Shown piece by piece: positions 50,295 to 59,084 of a DNA stretch of 64,000 nt; within the stretch, counting starts at the first letter, position 1, and every line of letters starts with the position of its first letter. Source of the stretch: Sphaerisporangium fuscum (GTDB lineage Bacteria; Actinomycetota; Actinomycetes; Streptosporangiales; Streptosporangiaceae); the NCBI RefSeq assembly GCF_018531465.1, contig NZ_JAHDTF010000040.1:1-64000 (forward strand). The letters are read 5' to 3'. The notes beneath the pieces were generated by a model that did no database searches, was not told the DNA's origin, and was given only the letters and a program-made list of their open reading frames with translations. Made by a program: the position numbers and the translations under genes.

Positions 50295-53228
50295 ATGTTC
50301 CGCAGCGTGCGGAGGACAGAGGCGCAGGGAACGGGATCATCTGTGAGTGCTGGAACGGTACAACTCGACTTCTCTGTTCTGGGCCCGCTCTCGGTGACCC
50401 GTGACGGGCAGGCACTCGATCTCGGCGGAGCGCGCGTCAAGGCGCTGGTCGCGACGCTGCTGATAGCCCAGGGCAAGGTCGTCACGGTCGACCGCATCGT
50501 CGAGGCGGTCTGGGGCGACGAGGCCCCCGGCAGCGTCATGTCGAGCCTCTATTCGTACATCACCAAGCTCCGCAAAGTGCTCGAACCACACCGTCCCGCC
50601 CGGGCGTCCACCGGCATCCTCGACCGTCAGGGCCCCGGATACGTGCTGCGCGTGCGGCCCGAGTCGGTGGACGCCGAGCGGTTCGCCGCCCTCGCCGAAC
50701 GCGGCTCCCGCCTGCTGGAGGAGGACCCCGCCGCGGCCGCCGCCGACCTGTCGGCCGCGCTCGGCCTGTGGCGCGGCCCCGCGTACGTCGACCTCGGCGA
50801 CACCGACGTCGCCACGGCCGAGATCGCCCGGCTGGAGAACGCCCGCCTCGCCGCCCGCCAGGACCACGCCGCGGCCCGGCTCGGCCTGGGCGAGGCGGTC
50901 GCCGCGGTCGGCCAGCTCGAGTCGCTGGTCCGCGAGCACCCGCTCGCCGAACGTTCCTGGGAGCTGCTGGCCCTCGCCCTGTACCGCGCCGGCCGCCAGG
51001 GCGACGCGCTCGCCGCCCTGCGCACCGCGCGGGAACGGCTCATCGACGAGCTCGGCGTCGACCCCGGCCCGTCTCTCCGCGCGATGGAGAGCGCCGTACT
51101 CCAGCAGGACCCCGCGCTGGAATGGAAACCCCGTCAGGAGAGCGCCAAGCTCACCGAGGCTCCCGCCCAGCCGGAACCGTCCCGTCCCCAGCTCCCGACC
51201 CCGCTGACCCCGCTCATCGGCCGCGACGCCGCCATCGGCACCGTCAAGCAGCTCCTCGCCGCGCACCGGCTGGTGACCATCACCGGGCCCGGCGGCAGCG
51301 GCAAGACCCGCACGGCGCTGGAGGTCGCCCGGGACCACCTGGGCCAGGCCGGCAGCGAGGGCCCCTGGCTCGCCCTGCTCGCCGACATCACCGACGAGGC
51401 CCTCCTGTCGACCGCCATCGGCACGGCCATCGGCACCTCTCTCGCCAAGGACGCCGGCGAGCTCGCCACGTCGATCGGCGAGCGTCGCATGCTGCTCGTC
51501 CTCGACAACTGCGAGCACCTGGTGGACGCCGTGGCGGGACTGGCCGAGACCCTGCTGTCGCGCTGCCCCGGACTGCGGCTGCTGGCCACCAGCAGGGAGC
51601 CGCTGGCGATCGCCGGCGAGGCCACCTGGGACCTGCCTCCGCTGGACCCCGAGGGTGACGCCGTCGAACTGTTCGTGGAACGCTCCCGCGCCCTGCGGCC
51701 CGACTGGCGTCCCAACCACGGCGAGCGCGAGCTGATCTCCCGCATCTGCGCCGAGCTCGACGGCCTGCCCCTGGCGATCGAACTGGCCGCCGCCCAGACC
51801 CGCGTGCTGTCGCTGGAGCAGATCGACGAAGGGCTGCACGACCGCTTCACCCTCCTCTCCGGCGGCTCCCGCACCGCTCCGGCCCGCCACCGCAGCCTCG
51901 AGGCGGCCATCGAGTCGAGCGCACGCCTGCTCACCCCGGCCGAAAGGCGGCTTCTCGGCTGCTTCAGCCTCTTCGAGGGAGGGTTCGACCTGGAGGCGGC
52001 CGAGCGCGTGTCCGACCGCTCCCCCGTGCTGCTCGGGCTGACCGGGCTCGTCTCCAAGTCCCTGATCACCGTCGACGGCGCCCGCACGCCGCGCCGCTAC
52101 CGCATGCTGGAGACGATCCGGCAGTACGCCCTGCGCGCGCTGTCCGCCGAGGAGCGTTCCCTCTGGGAGCAGCGCCACCTCGGCTGGGCGGTCGAGCTGG
52201 CCGAGACCGCGGGCCGGCGGCTGCGGACGTTCGACGGCGAGCTGTGGATGCGCAGGCTGCGCCACGAGCAGGCGAACATGCGCGCCGCGCTCACCCGGGC
52301 CCTGGCCACCGGCGACGGGGAGGCGGCGCTGCGGATCTCCACCGCCCTGTCGTGGTACTGGTACCGCGCCGCCCACGTCCACGAGGGCATCGGGTGGCTC
52401 GGCAAGGCCCTCGACGCGGTCCCCGCCGAGCACCCGGGACGGGGCCAGGCGCTGATCGGCCGGGCCCTGCTGCGTTACCTGGCCGGGGACCCGATCGGCG
52501 GCAACGACGACGTCGAGATCGCGCTGACGCAGGCCGAGGCCTCCGGCGACATCGAGGTCATGGCCCGGGCCCTGCCCTACCGCGCGTACTTCCTCCAGCT
52601 CAGCGGCAACCCGGGGCAGGCCAAACTCGCGATGGCCGAGGGATGGAACCACGTGCAGGCCGCGGGGCTGCCGTGGATCGAGGCCGAGCTGATGATGGTC
52701 CGCGGGCAGGTCACCCGGGTCGCCGGGGATCCCGCCCTGGCCGCCGGCCAGCTCCTGCAGGCCGCCGACATCGCCAAGGCGTGCGGGCACGACTGGGCGT
52801 ACTGCTCCTCGGTGTGGATCGGCGTGAAGGTCGCCATGGACCTCGGCGAGGTCGAGCGGGCCATCCAGCAGGCGGCGCGCCTGGTGGTGTACCTCGGCCG
52901 CACCGAGGACGTGACCTCCTGGCTCGCGGGCGCGCACGTGCTGGCGGGCGCCCTCGGCATGGCCGGCCGGGCGATAGAGGGCGGCGTCCTGCTCGGCGCG
53001 GTCAACGCCATCGGATCCCGGGTGGGGTACTCCCCCCAGCTGATGGACCCCCTGGACGGCCCGCGCAACGTCGCGGCCGTGCGCGCGATGCTGTCCCCGG
53101 AGGAGTACGACGAGGCGACCTCGATGGGGGCGAGCCTCAGCAAGGAGGACGTCACGGCCATGGCCCGCCGCCTCCTCGCCGAACAGTCCGACACCGACCA
53201 CCTCACCGTCCCCGCCGACCACCTCTGA
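50295..53228 (+). CDS. AfsR/SARP-like regulator: winged helix + BTAD + NTPase + TPR-like C-terminus (977 aa)
   Basis: An OmpR-type winged helix (FSVLGPLSVTRDGQALDLGG.., VWGDEAPGSVMSSLYSYITK) and a BTAD domain (to ~residue 265) are followed by an NB-ARC-type ATPase with P-loop GPGGSGKT and LLVLDNCEHLVDA, then winged-helix/TPR-like repeats to the end. Such proteins activate secondary-metabolite or stress genes in actinomycetes. No biosynthetic cluster lies in the window. It is divergent from the ferredoxin operon, so control of that operon is possible but not shown. Confidence 0.85.
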   Translation: MFRSVRRTEAQGTGSSVSAGTVQLDFSVLGPLSVTRDGQALDLGGARVKALVATLLIAQGKVVTVDRIVEAVWGDEAPGSVMSSLYSYITKLRKVLEPHRPARASTGILDRQGPGYVLRVRPESVDAERFAALAERGSRLLEEDPAAAAADLSAALGLWRGPAYVDLGDTDVATAEIARLENARLAARQDHAAARLGLGEAVAAVGQLESLVREHPLAERSWELLALALYRAGRQGDALAALRTARERLIDELGVDPGPSLRAMESAVLQQDPALEWKPRQESAKLTEAPAQPEPSRPQLPTPLTPLIGRDAAIGTVKQLLAAHRLVTITGPGGSGKTRTALEVARDHLGQAGSEGPWLALLADITDEALLSTAIGTAIGTSLAKDAGELATSIGERRMLLVLDNCEHLVDAVAGLAETLLSRCPGLRLLATSREPLAIAGEATWDLPPLDPEGDAVELFVERSRALRPDWRPNHGERELISRICAELDGLPLAIELAAAQTRVLSLEQIDEGLHDRFTLLSGGSRTAPARHRSLEAAIESSARLLTPAERRLLGCFSLFEGGFDLEAAERVSDRSPVLLGLTGLVSKSLITVDGARTPRRYRMLETIRQYALRALSAEERSLWEQRHLGWAVELAETAGRRLRTFDGELWMRRLRHEQANMRAALTRALATGDGEAALRISTALSWYWYRAAHVHEGIGWLGKALDAVPAEHPGRGQALIGRALLRYLAGDPIGGNDDVEIALTQAEASGDIEVMARALPYRAYFLQLSGNPGQAKLAMAEGWNHVQAAGLPWIEAELMMVRGQVTRVAGDPALAAGQLLQAADIAKACGHDWAYCSSVWIGVKVAMDLGEVERAIQQAARLVVYLGRTEDVTSWLAGAHVLAGALGMAGRAIEGGVLLGAVNAIGSRVGYSPQLMDPLDGPRNVAAVRAMLSPEEYDEATSMGASLSKEDVTAMARRLLAEQSDTDHLTVPADHL

Positions 53229-53342
53229 CCCCACCCCCGCCGCTCCGCCCCGGTCACCGTGGGTGGCGACCCTTTGTAATGTTTTGCGTGGGATCCGTGG
53301 TTTGTTCGGCAACGGATCATTCCTTTGGCAAGATTGCTGACC

Positions 53343-54224
53343 ATGATCTGGGGGCGGAAGGTCTTCGCGGGGGCGTTCGGGGTGGCGCTGGTGGCGATGA
53401 GCGCGGCATGCGGCCCCACCACGCCGCCCAAGACTTCGGGAGGCAAGCCCTCCACATCTGGTGACGGTTCCCACCACACGTCCCCGGGCCGGACGCGACC
53501 GCGCTCCCACGGGAACCCGGGTGAGCCCGTGGCCGCGATGCCCCAGCCGGGGGAGGTCACGCCAATCCGTAAGCCCGCGAACGGGATGCCGCCCGTCATC
53601 TCCTCCATCGCGACCAAGCGGAAGGTCGTCTTCCTCACCATCGACGACGGCTGGGAGCAGGACCCCGGCTTCGTCCAGCTGGTCAAGGACCGGGCCGTCC
53701 CGATCATGGTGTTCGCCATGCGGGACGCGGTCGAGGCCAGGGGCGTGCCCGACCCCACCGCGGCCGGCGGCAAGTACGTCGGGGCGGGCAAGTGGTCGTA
53801 CTTCCAGGGCCTGCGTGACCTCGGGGTGCCCATCGAGGCCCACACACTCACCCACCCGAACCTGTGGCACCTGGGGCCGGCGGCGCAGAAGGCCGAGATC
53901 TGCGGATCGGCCAAGGTGATCACCAAGGAGATCGGGCGTCGTCCGACGCTGTTCCGCCCGCCGTTCGGCAACTACAACCCCGCCACCCTGCAGGCGGTGA
54001 AGGACTGCGACCTGTCGGCCGTCCTGCTGTGGACGGCGACCGTGCAGCCCGGCGGGAAGATCGCCTACCAGACGCCCGACAAGAAGCTGCACCCCGGCGA
54101 CATCCTGCTCCTGCACTTCCGCCCCCACCTGGCCAGGGACTTCCGCATCCTCCTGGACAAGATCAAGCGCCGGGGCTTCGCCCTGGGCGACCTCCCCGCC
54201 TACCTCAAGGCCTCCGGCGTCTGA
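53343..54224 (+). CDS. Polysaccharide deacetylase (NodB fold) lipoprotein (293 aa)
   Basis: A short N-terminal hydrophobic stretch ends in MSAAC, a plausible lipobox. A Pro/Ser/Thr-rich spacer to ~residue 70 separates the anchor from the enzyme. The NodB motifs are present: FLTIDDGW (Asp-Asp), EAHTLTHPNL (the His pair), RPPFGNYNP and LLHF. It probably deacetylates peptidoglycan or another surface polymer. ATG 53343 has no ribosome site. It lies 64 bp before the WD40 kinase on the same strand. Confidence 0.82.
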   Translation: MIWGRKVFAGAFGVALVAMSAACGPTTPPKTSGGKPSTSGDGSHHTSPGRTRPRSHGNPGEPVAAMPQPGEVTPIRKPANGMPPVISSIATKRKVVFLTIDDGWEQDPGFVQLVKDRAVPIMVFAMRDAVEARGVPDPTAAGGKYVGAGKWSYFQGLRDLGVPIEAHTLTHPNLWHLGPAAQKAEICGSAKVITKEIGRRPTLFRPPFGNYNPATLQAVKDCDLSAVLLWTATVQPGGKIAYQTPDKKLHPGDILLLHFRPHLARDFRILLDKIKRRGFALGDLPAYLKASGV

Positions 54225-54288
54225 AGGGGCGAACCTCCGGCCGCCCGCCGGCATCTAACAGGTGTTCCGAGAGAGGCGGGATCTGCGT

Positions 54289-57200
54289 ATGGCGCTGGCG
54301 GCGGCGTTGCTGCCGGAGGACCCGGAGCGGCTGGGCGAGTACTGGCTGGCCGGTCGGCTGGGAGCGGGCGGGCAGGGGGTGGTGTACGAGGCGTACGACC
54401 CCGGAGGCCGCCGGGTCGCGATCAAGGTGCTGCACGGGGAGGCGGCGCGTGACCAGGAACTGCGCGGCCGGTTCGGGCGGGAGGCGACGGCGGCGCGGCG
54501 GGTCGCGTCGTTCTGCACGGCAGGGGTGATCGACGCCCGGCTGGACGGCGACCAGCCGTACATCGTGAGCGAGTACGTGGAGGGGCCGAGCCTGCGCCGC
54601 GCCGTCCGGCAGGAGGGCCGCCGGTTCGGCGGGGACGATCTGCACAGGCTGGCGACGGGGGTGGCGACCGCGCTGGCCGCGATCCACGACGCCGGGGTGA
54701 TCCACCGTGACCTGAAGCCGGACAACGTGCTGCTCGGCCCGGACGGGCCACGGGTGATCGACTTCGGCGTGGCGCGGACGCTGGAGATGTCCCTGACCGC
54801 CAGCGGCCTGGTGGCCGGCACGCCCACCTACATGGCGCCGGAGGTGTTCACCGGGCAGCGCGCCGGCACGGCCGCCGACGTCTTCGCCTGGGGCGGCATC
54901 GTGCTGTTCGCCGCCACCGGCGTCGACCCGTTCGAGGCGGAGAGCCTGGGCGGGGTCATGCACCGCGTCCTGTCCTCCGACCCCGACCTGACCGTGCTGC
55001 CCGGGTCACTGCGCCCGCTGGTGGGCGCGGCACTGCGCAAGGACCCGGCGACGCGTCCCGAGGCACGTGAGCTGCTCATGGCCCTGGTCAGCGGGCTCCG
55101 CGGCTTCCAGGGCGACCTGCTGGCCCTGGGCAGCGCCGAGGCCGGGCTGATGGGCCGGGACGGCGACCGCGAGCCGGGCCTCGGGGTGTTCGCCGAGGAG
55201 GTGTACGGCCGGCTCGACCCGGCCGCGCAGGCCGTCGTGCCGGACCTGCTGCTGCGGATGGTCGCGGTCGACGAGCACGGCGACGAGAGCACCCGCCGGG
55301 TGAACCGCGAGGAGCTGCTGGAGGGCCGCCCGCCGGAGGAGGGAAACGCCGTCGAACGCGCGCTCGCGGCCTTCGCGCAGGCCGGCCTGCTGGCCGGGGC
55401 GGACGGCGTGATCACGCTGGCCCGTCCGGCCCTGCTGCGGGCCTGGCCCCGCCTGCGCGCCTGGGCCGACGAGGAGCACGGCGGGCTGCGCGCCCACGTC
55501 GAGCTCGCCGCCGCCGCGCGCCGCTGGCGCAGGGACGGCCGCAAGGACGCCGACCTGCCGCAGGGCGCCCGGCTCGACGCCGCCCTCGGCTGGGCCGCCG
55601 CGGGCCGCCGGCACATCGCCCTGAACGCCCTCGAACGCGAGTACCTGGACGCGGGATCGGCCCTGGTCAGGCGACGCGCCAACCGGCGCAGGCTGTTCAC
55701 GCTGGTCCTGGCGGTGCTGCTCGTCCTCGCCGTCGCCGGCGGCGGCCTGTCGGTGTACCAGAACGGGCGGATCGCCGAGCAGCGCGACCAGGCGACCGGA
55801 CGGCAGGTGTCCTCCCTCGCCGGCACGCTGCGCACGACCGACCCGGGCACGGCGATGCTGCTGACCGTCGCCGGCTGGCGCCTCGCCCCCGGCGCCGACA
55901 CCCGCTCCGCCCTGACGGCGTCCCTCTACCAGCCCGAGACCACCGCGTTCCATGACACCCAGGCCTCGGGCGTGAGCCGCCGGGCGCTCAGCCGCGACGG
56001 CCGCCTGCTGGCCGGCGTCAGCACCGACGGCGTGCGCCTGTACGACCTGCGCAGCGGCAGGAGGACCGGCGGCTGGGGCCACCTCGGCGTCGGCGCCGAC
56101 GAGCTCGTGCAGAGCGTGTCGCTGAGCCCGACCGGCCGCTACCTCGCGGTGGCGTTCAGCACGAAGGTCGTCGTGTGGGACACCCGCACGGGGACGCGCA
56201 GGCGCGAGTACGACCCGTTCGCGAACGATCCCGCCAAGCCCGCCGACCGCCCGTCGGTCCTGCCGCAGACCCTGGAGTTCGGCGACGACGACGCGACCCT
56301 CGTGATGCACCAGGGCCAGGGCCTGTGGCTGTGGAACATCGACAGCGGCCGCACCTACGGGCGGGACGAGTGGGGGCTCGGACCCGGGAGCGTCGCCTCC
56401 TCCGGGCGGCTCGCGGCGACGATGTCGGCGGGCGAATCGGGGATCCACGTCTGGCGGCTTCCCGGCGGAACCGAGGACACCCGTTTCCGCAGGTCCTGTT
56501 CCGGCCAGCTCGTCGCCCTGGCCTTCAGCCCGGACGGCCGCACGCTCGCCTGCGTGGGCGAGGAGACGATCACCTTCGTCGACATGGCGACGGCCCGGCG
56601 CCGCGGGGGGAAATGGGAGACCGGTATGTCCTCCGGCCTGGATCTGCAGACCATGGCCGAGGTGCGGTACAGCCCGGACGGACGGCTGCTGGCGTCGTAC
56701 GCCGACACCCGGATCCGGGTCTGGCGGGTCGCCGACCACCACCTGCTGCTGGACTACAAGCTCGACGGGCGGGTGTCGGACGTCCGCTTCGACACCGACG
56801 GGCGGTCGCTGAGATATCTGAGCGACCAGTCGGTCATCACCCTGGACCTCGGCCTGCGCCTCACCGGCGGCGGGCTTCCCACGAAGGCGACCGCGGCGAC
56901 ACTGAGCCCCGACGGGCGCCTGCTGGCCGTCCGGGCCGGCGAGGGAGGGCCGGTGCGCCTGTGGGACGTCCACCGGCGCGCGTTCCTCGGCGGTCCCCTG
57001 CCGGGGTCGGGTCTCGCCCCCGACGCCACCCCCGACCAGCCGCCGCTGTTCAGCCGCGACGGACGCCTTCTGCTCACCGGCGACGGCATGTGGGTCTACA
57101 AGCTGTGGGACCTCGCCTCCCGCAAGGTGATCCGCACCGTTTCCCTGAACCGCAAGTGGAAGGCGGAGGCGGCGGCGCTGAGCCCCGACGGCGGCACCCT

Positions 57201-57717
57201 CGCGGCCGTGACGACCCGGTTCGTGATCGAACGGGGAAGCGACGAGAACCAGATCCAGATGCGGCTGTGGGACCTTCGGAGCGGCAAGGTGCGCAGGTCG
57301 GTGCGCCTGACCGCGGTCCCCAGCGGGTTCGTCTTCTCTCCGGACGGGCGCTACTTCGCCCCCCTCAGCAGCTACCTCGCCCGGTTCTTCGACACGGCCT
57401 CCGGGGCGCCGTCCGGCGCCAATTTCGCCGTGTCCCCCGAGGACGACATGTCGACCGAGGCTGTGGCGTTCGCACCGGACGGCCGGCTGATGGCGGTGAG
57501 CGACGACCTCGGCAGGATCATGCTCTGGAGCACCCGCGGCCCGACGCTCCGCCCGCCGGTCCTGACGGCGCTCAGGAGTCGATCGGCGCCATGTCCTTCT
57601 CCCCCGACGGGCGCCTGCTCGCCACCGCTGGAGACGGAGGGACCGTCCAGCTCTGGGACGTCGCCGCCGGACGCCGTCTCGGTCCCGCGATCAACCTGTA
57701 CGGGAGCGCGATCCTGA
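54289..57717 (+). CDS. WD40-repeat Ser/Thr protein kinase (frameshifted near 3' end)
   Basis: An intact kinase domain (G-loop GRLGAGGQGVVY, VAIKVLH, IHRDLKPDNVLL, DFGVA, GTPTYMAPE) covers residues ~15-275. A linker, one membrane helix (LVLAVLLVLAVAGGGLSVY) and WD40 blades with repeated FSPDGR and LWD follow. After WSTRGPTLRPPVLTALR the frame leaves the paralogue and runs as unrelated Ser/Pro-rich sequence to a stop at 57717. The missing end is found in another frame at 57577-57902. Against the paralogue at 2-2971 exactly one base is missing in this interval. Either the strain makes a protein lacking the last blades or the base is a sequence error. Confidence 0.8.
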   Translation: MALAAALLPEDPERLGEYWLAGRLGAGGQGVVYEAYDPGGRRVAIKVLHGEAARDQELRGRFGREATAARRVASFCTAGVIDARLDGDQPYIVSEYVEGPSLRRAVRQEGRRFGGDDLHRLATGVATALAAIHDAGVIHRDLKPDNVLLGPDGPRVIDFGVARTLEMSLTASGLVAGTPTYMAPEVFTGQRAGTAADVFAWGGIVLFAATGVDPFEAESLGGVMHRVLSSDPDLTVLPGSLRPLVGAALRKDPATRPEARELLMALVSGLRGFQGDLLALGSAEAGLMGRDGDREPGLGVFAEEVYGRLDPAAQAVVPDLLLRMVAVDEHGDESTRRVNREELLEGRPPEEGNAVERALAAFAQAGLLAGADGVITLARPALLRAWPRLRAWADEEHGGLRAHVELAAAARRWRRDGRKDADLPQGARLDAALGWAAAGRRHIALNALEREYLDAGSALVRRRANRRRLFTLVLAVLLVLAVAGGGLSVYQNGRIAEQRDQATGRQVSSLAGTLRTTDPGTAMLLTVAGWRLAPGADTRSALTASLYQPETTAFHDTQASGVSRRALSRDGRLLAGVSTDGVRLYDLRSGRRTGGWGHLGVGADELVQSVSLSPTGRYLAVAFSTKVVVWDTRTGTRRREYDPFANDPAKPADRPSVLPQTLEFGDDDATLVMHQGQGLWLWNIDSGRTYGRDEWGLGPGSVASSGRLAATMSAGESGIHVWRLPGGTEDTRFRRSCSGQLVALAFSPDGRTLACVGEETITFVDMATARRRGGKWETGMSSGLDLQTMAEVRYSPDGRLLASYADTRIRVWRVADHHLLLDYKLDGRVSDVRFDTDGRSLRYLSDQSVITLDLGLRLTGGGLPTKATAATLSPDGRLLAVRAGEGGPVRLWDVHRRAFLGGPLPGSGLAPDATPDQPPLFSRDGRLLLTGDGMWVYKLWDLASRKVIRTVSLNRKWKAEAAALSPDGGTLAAVTTRFVIERGSDENQIQMRLWDLRSGKVRRSVRLTAVPSGFVFSPDGRYFAPLSSYLARFFDTASGAPSGANFAVSPEDDMSTEAVAFAPDGRLMAVSDDLGRIMLWSTRGPTLRPPVLTALRSRSAPCPSPPTGACSPPLETEGPSSSGTSPPDAVSVPRSTCTGARS

Positions 57718-57902
57718 GCCTGGCCTTCACCCCCGACGGCTCGACGTTGTACGCGGCCGACGAGGCCGGGGGCGTGCACGAGTACCCGGTGGCCCCGGAA
57801 CGGATCGCGGCCCAGGTGTGCGCGCGCGTGGGCCACACCCTGTCGGAGCAGGACTGGCGGACGTACCTCCCCGAGGTCCCCTACCGGGACGTGTGCCGTT
57901 AG
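57577..57902 (+). pseudogene. Displaced 3' end of the WD40 kinase
   Basis: In this frame the sequence resumes ESIGAMSFSPDGRLLATAGD.., then GTVQLWDVAAG, and ends PEVPYRDVCR, matching the paralogue's AMAFSPGG..PGIPYRDVCAS. It has no start or ribosome site of its own and is the tail of the preceding gene after a one-base deletion at about 57560-57595. Confidence 0.75.
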
Positions 57903-57993
57903 CGATCAGCCGCGGCGCCACGGTGGAGCAGGGGCAGGGAACAGGACCGCTCCGGCTGCGGCCATCGGCAGCCCGCCGTTCGCCGTCGGGGCT

Positions 57994-58524
57994 TCAGGGG
58001 CGTAGGCATTCGAGAATCACGGCGCCGACGTCGGGCCGGGCGCTGTGGCGCACCGCGGCGACGGCGCCGGCGACGACGGCTTGGACGGCGACCGCGTCGA
58101 GGTCCCCGCGCACCGCACCGGCCTGCTGGGCGCGGCACAGCAGCGCGTCGAACGCGGCCCGGAGCCCGGCGGCGGCCTGCGCGGTCTCTTCGCTGGTCGT
58201 CGCGCCGGACTCGGTGAGCACCTGGGTGAGCTCCTGCTTCGGTCCCGCGGTTTCGATCATGTGACGCAGGAAGCCGAACAGCGCGGCGCCAGGCTCCTGG
58301 GCCGTGAGGGCTTCGGCGGCGGTGTCGTGGAGTCGCTTGAGGTGGTCGGCGACGACGGCGTCGAGGAGAGCCTCCTTGGTGGGGAAGTGACGGTGCACGG
58401 TGCCCGCTCCGACGCCGGCCCGGCGGGCGATCTCGTCGAGCGAGACCCCGGTGCCATCGACGGTGAAGGCCTCACCAGCGACGTCGAGGATTCGTTGCCG
58501 GTTACGGCGGGCGTCGGCGCGCAC
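57994..58524 (-). CDS. TetR-family transcriptional regulator (176 aa)
   Basis: The helix-turn-helix is at residues ~27-50 (VSLDEIARRAGVGAGTVHRHFPTKEALLDAVV), with a SbtR-like C-terminal domain. GTG 58524 has GAGGA eight bases upstream. It diverges from an NTF2-like gene across twin 16-bp palindromes, which it should bind to control both. Confidence 0.87.
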   Translation of the reverse strand: MRADARRNRQRILDVAGEAFTVDGTGVSLDEIARRAGVGAGTVHRHFPTKEALLDAVVADHLKRLHDTAAEALTAQEPGAALFGFLRHMIETAGPKQELTQVLTESGATTSEETAQAAAGLRAAFDALLCRAQQAGAVRGDLDAVAVQAVVAGAVAAVRHSARPDVGAVILECLRP

Positions 58525-58545
58525 TGCTGGGATCCTCTCGACAAA

Positions 58546-58589
58546 CGGGGCGAGCGCCCCGTATATTCCTAACCGGGGCGAGCGCCCCG
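58546..58589. promoter_or_regulatory. Twin TetR operators
   Basis: CGGGGCGAGCGCCCCG occurs identically at 58546-58561 and 58574-58589, 28 bp centre to centre, each itself an inverted repeat (GGGGCG-AG-CGCCCC). The AT-rich GTATATTCCTAA between them is suited to a -10. Confidence 0.75.
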
Positions 58590-58620
58590 CTTATCGTATC
58601 AAGACACCAAGGAGATGCCG

Positions 58621-59013
58621 ATGCCGGCCACCTCACCCCGCACGGTCGTCGAACACCTGCTGTCGCTCACCGCCACCGGCCCGACAGAGAAGATGGCCGA
58701 TCTGTTCGCCGAGGACGCCCTGTTCGAAATGCCGTTCCTGCCGCCGGGCGTCCCCACGCACGAGGTCGGGCGCGAGACGTTCCGCGCGCACCTCGCCTCC
58801 GCAGTGGACGTCGAGGAGTTCACCGGCATCGACCAGGTCACCATCCATGAGACGGCGGACCCCGAGGTCATCATCACCGAGTACCGGTTGCACGGGCGGG
58901 TGATCGCCACCGGCGCCCGGTTCGTCACCGGCATCGTCATGATCGCCAGGGTCCGGGACGGCCTGATCGTCTGGTCCCGCTCCTACTCACAGGAGAAGCC
59001 GCTCGCCGCCTGA
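58621..59013 (+). CDS. SnoaL/NTF2-like protein (130 aa)
   Basis: The small alpha+beta-barrel fold is seen from VVEHLLSLTATGPTEKMADLFAEDALFEMPF to MIARVRDGLIVWSRSYSQ. Such proteins are ketosteroid-isomerase-like enzymes or ligand binders; function cannot be assigned. AAGGAG lies six bases before ATG 58621, preferable to the ATG at 58615 that touches it. Control by the divergent TetR is likely, so a role in handling the TetR ligand is possible. Confidence 0.8.
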   Translation: MPATSPRTVVEHLLSLTATGPTEKMADLFAEDALFEMPFLPPGVPTHEVGRETFRAHLASAVDVEEFTGIDQVTIHETADPEVIITEYRLHGRVIATGARFVTGIVMIARVRDGLIVWSRSYSQEKPLAA

Positions 59014-59084
59014 CCCCGGCCCCCCGTCCCTGTCCACGCTGAACGGCCGCCGCTCGCTCGGTCGAGGGGGTGAGGCGTGCCGGG

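Noticed and set aside
50295..53228. Pathway-specific activator of a biosynthetic gene cluster
   Set aside because: No polyketide, peptide or terpene synthase genes are present on either side in the window.
50337..54254. A 1305-residue minus-strand frame opposite the BTAD regulator and deacetylase
   Set aside because: Antisense shadow with no motif. The plus-strand genes carry full domain signatures.
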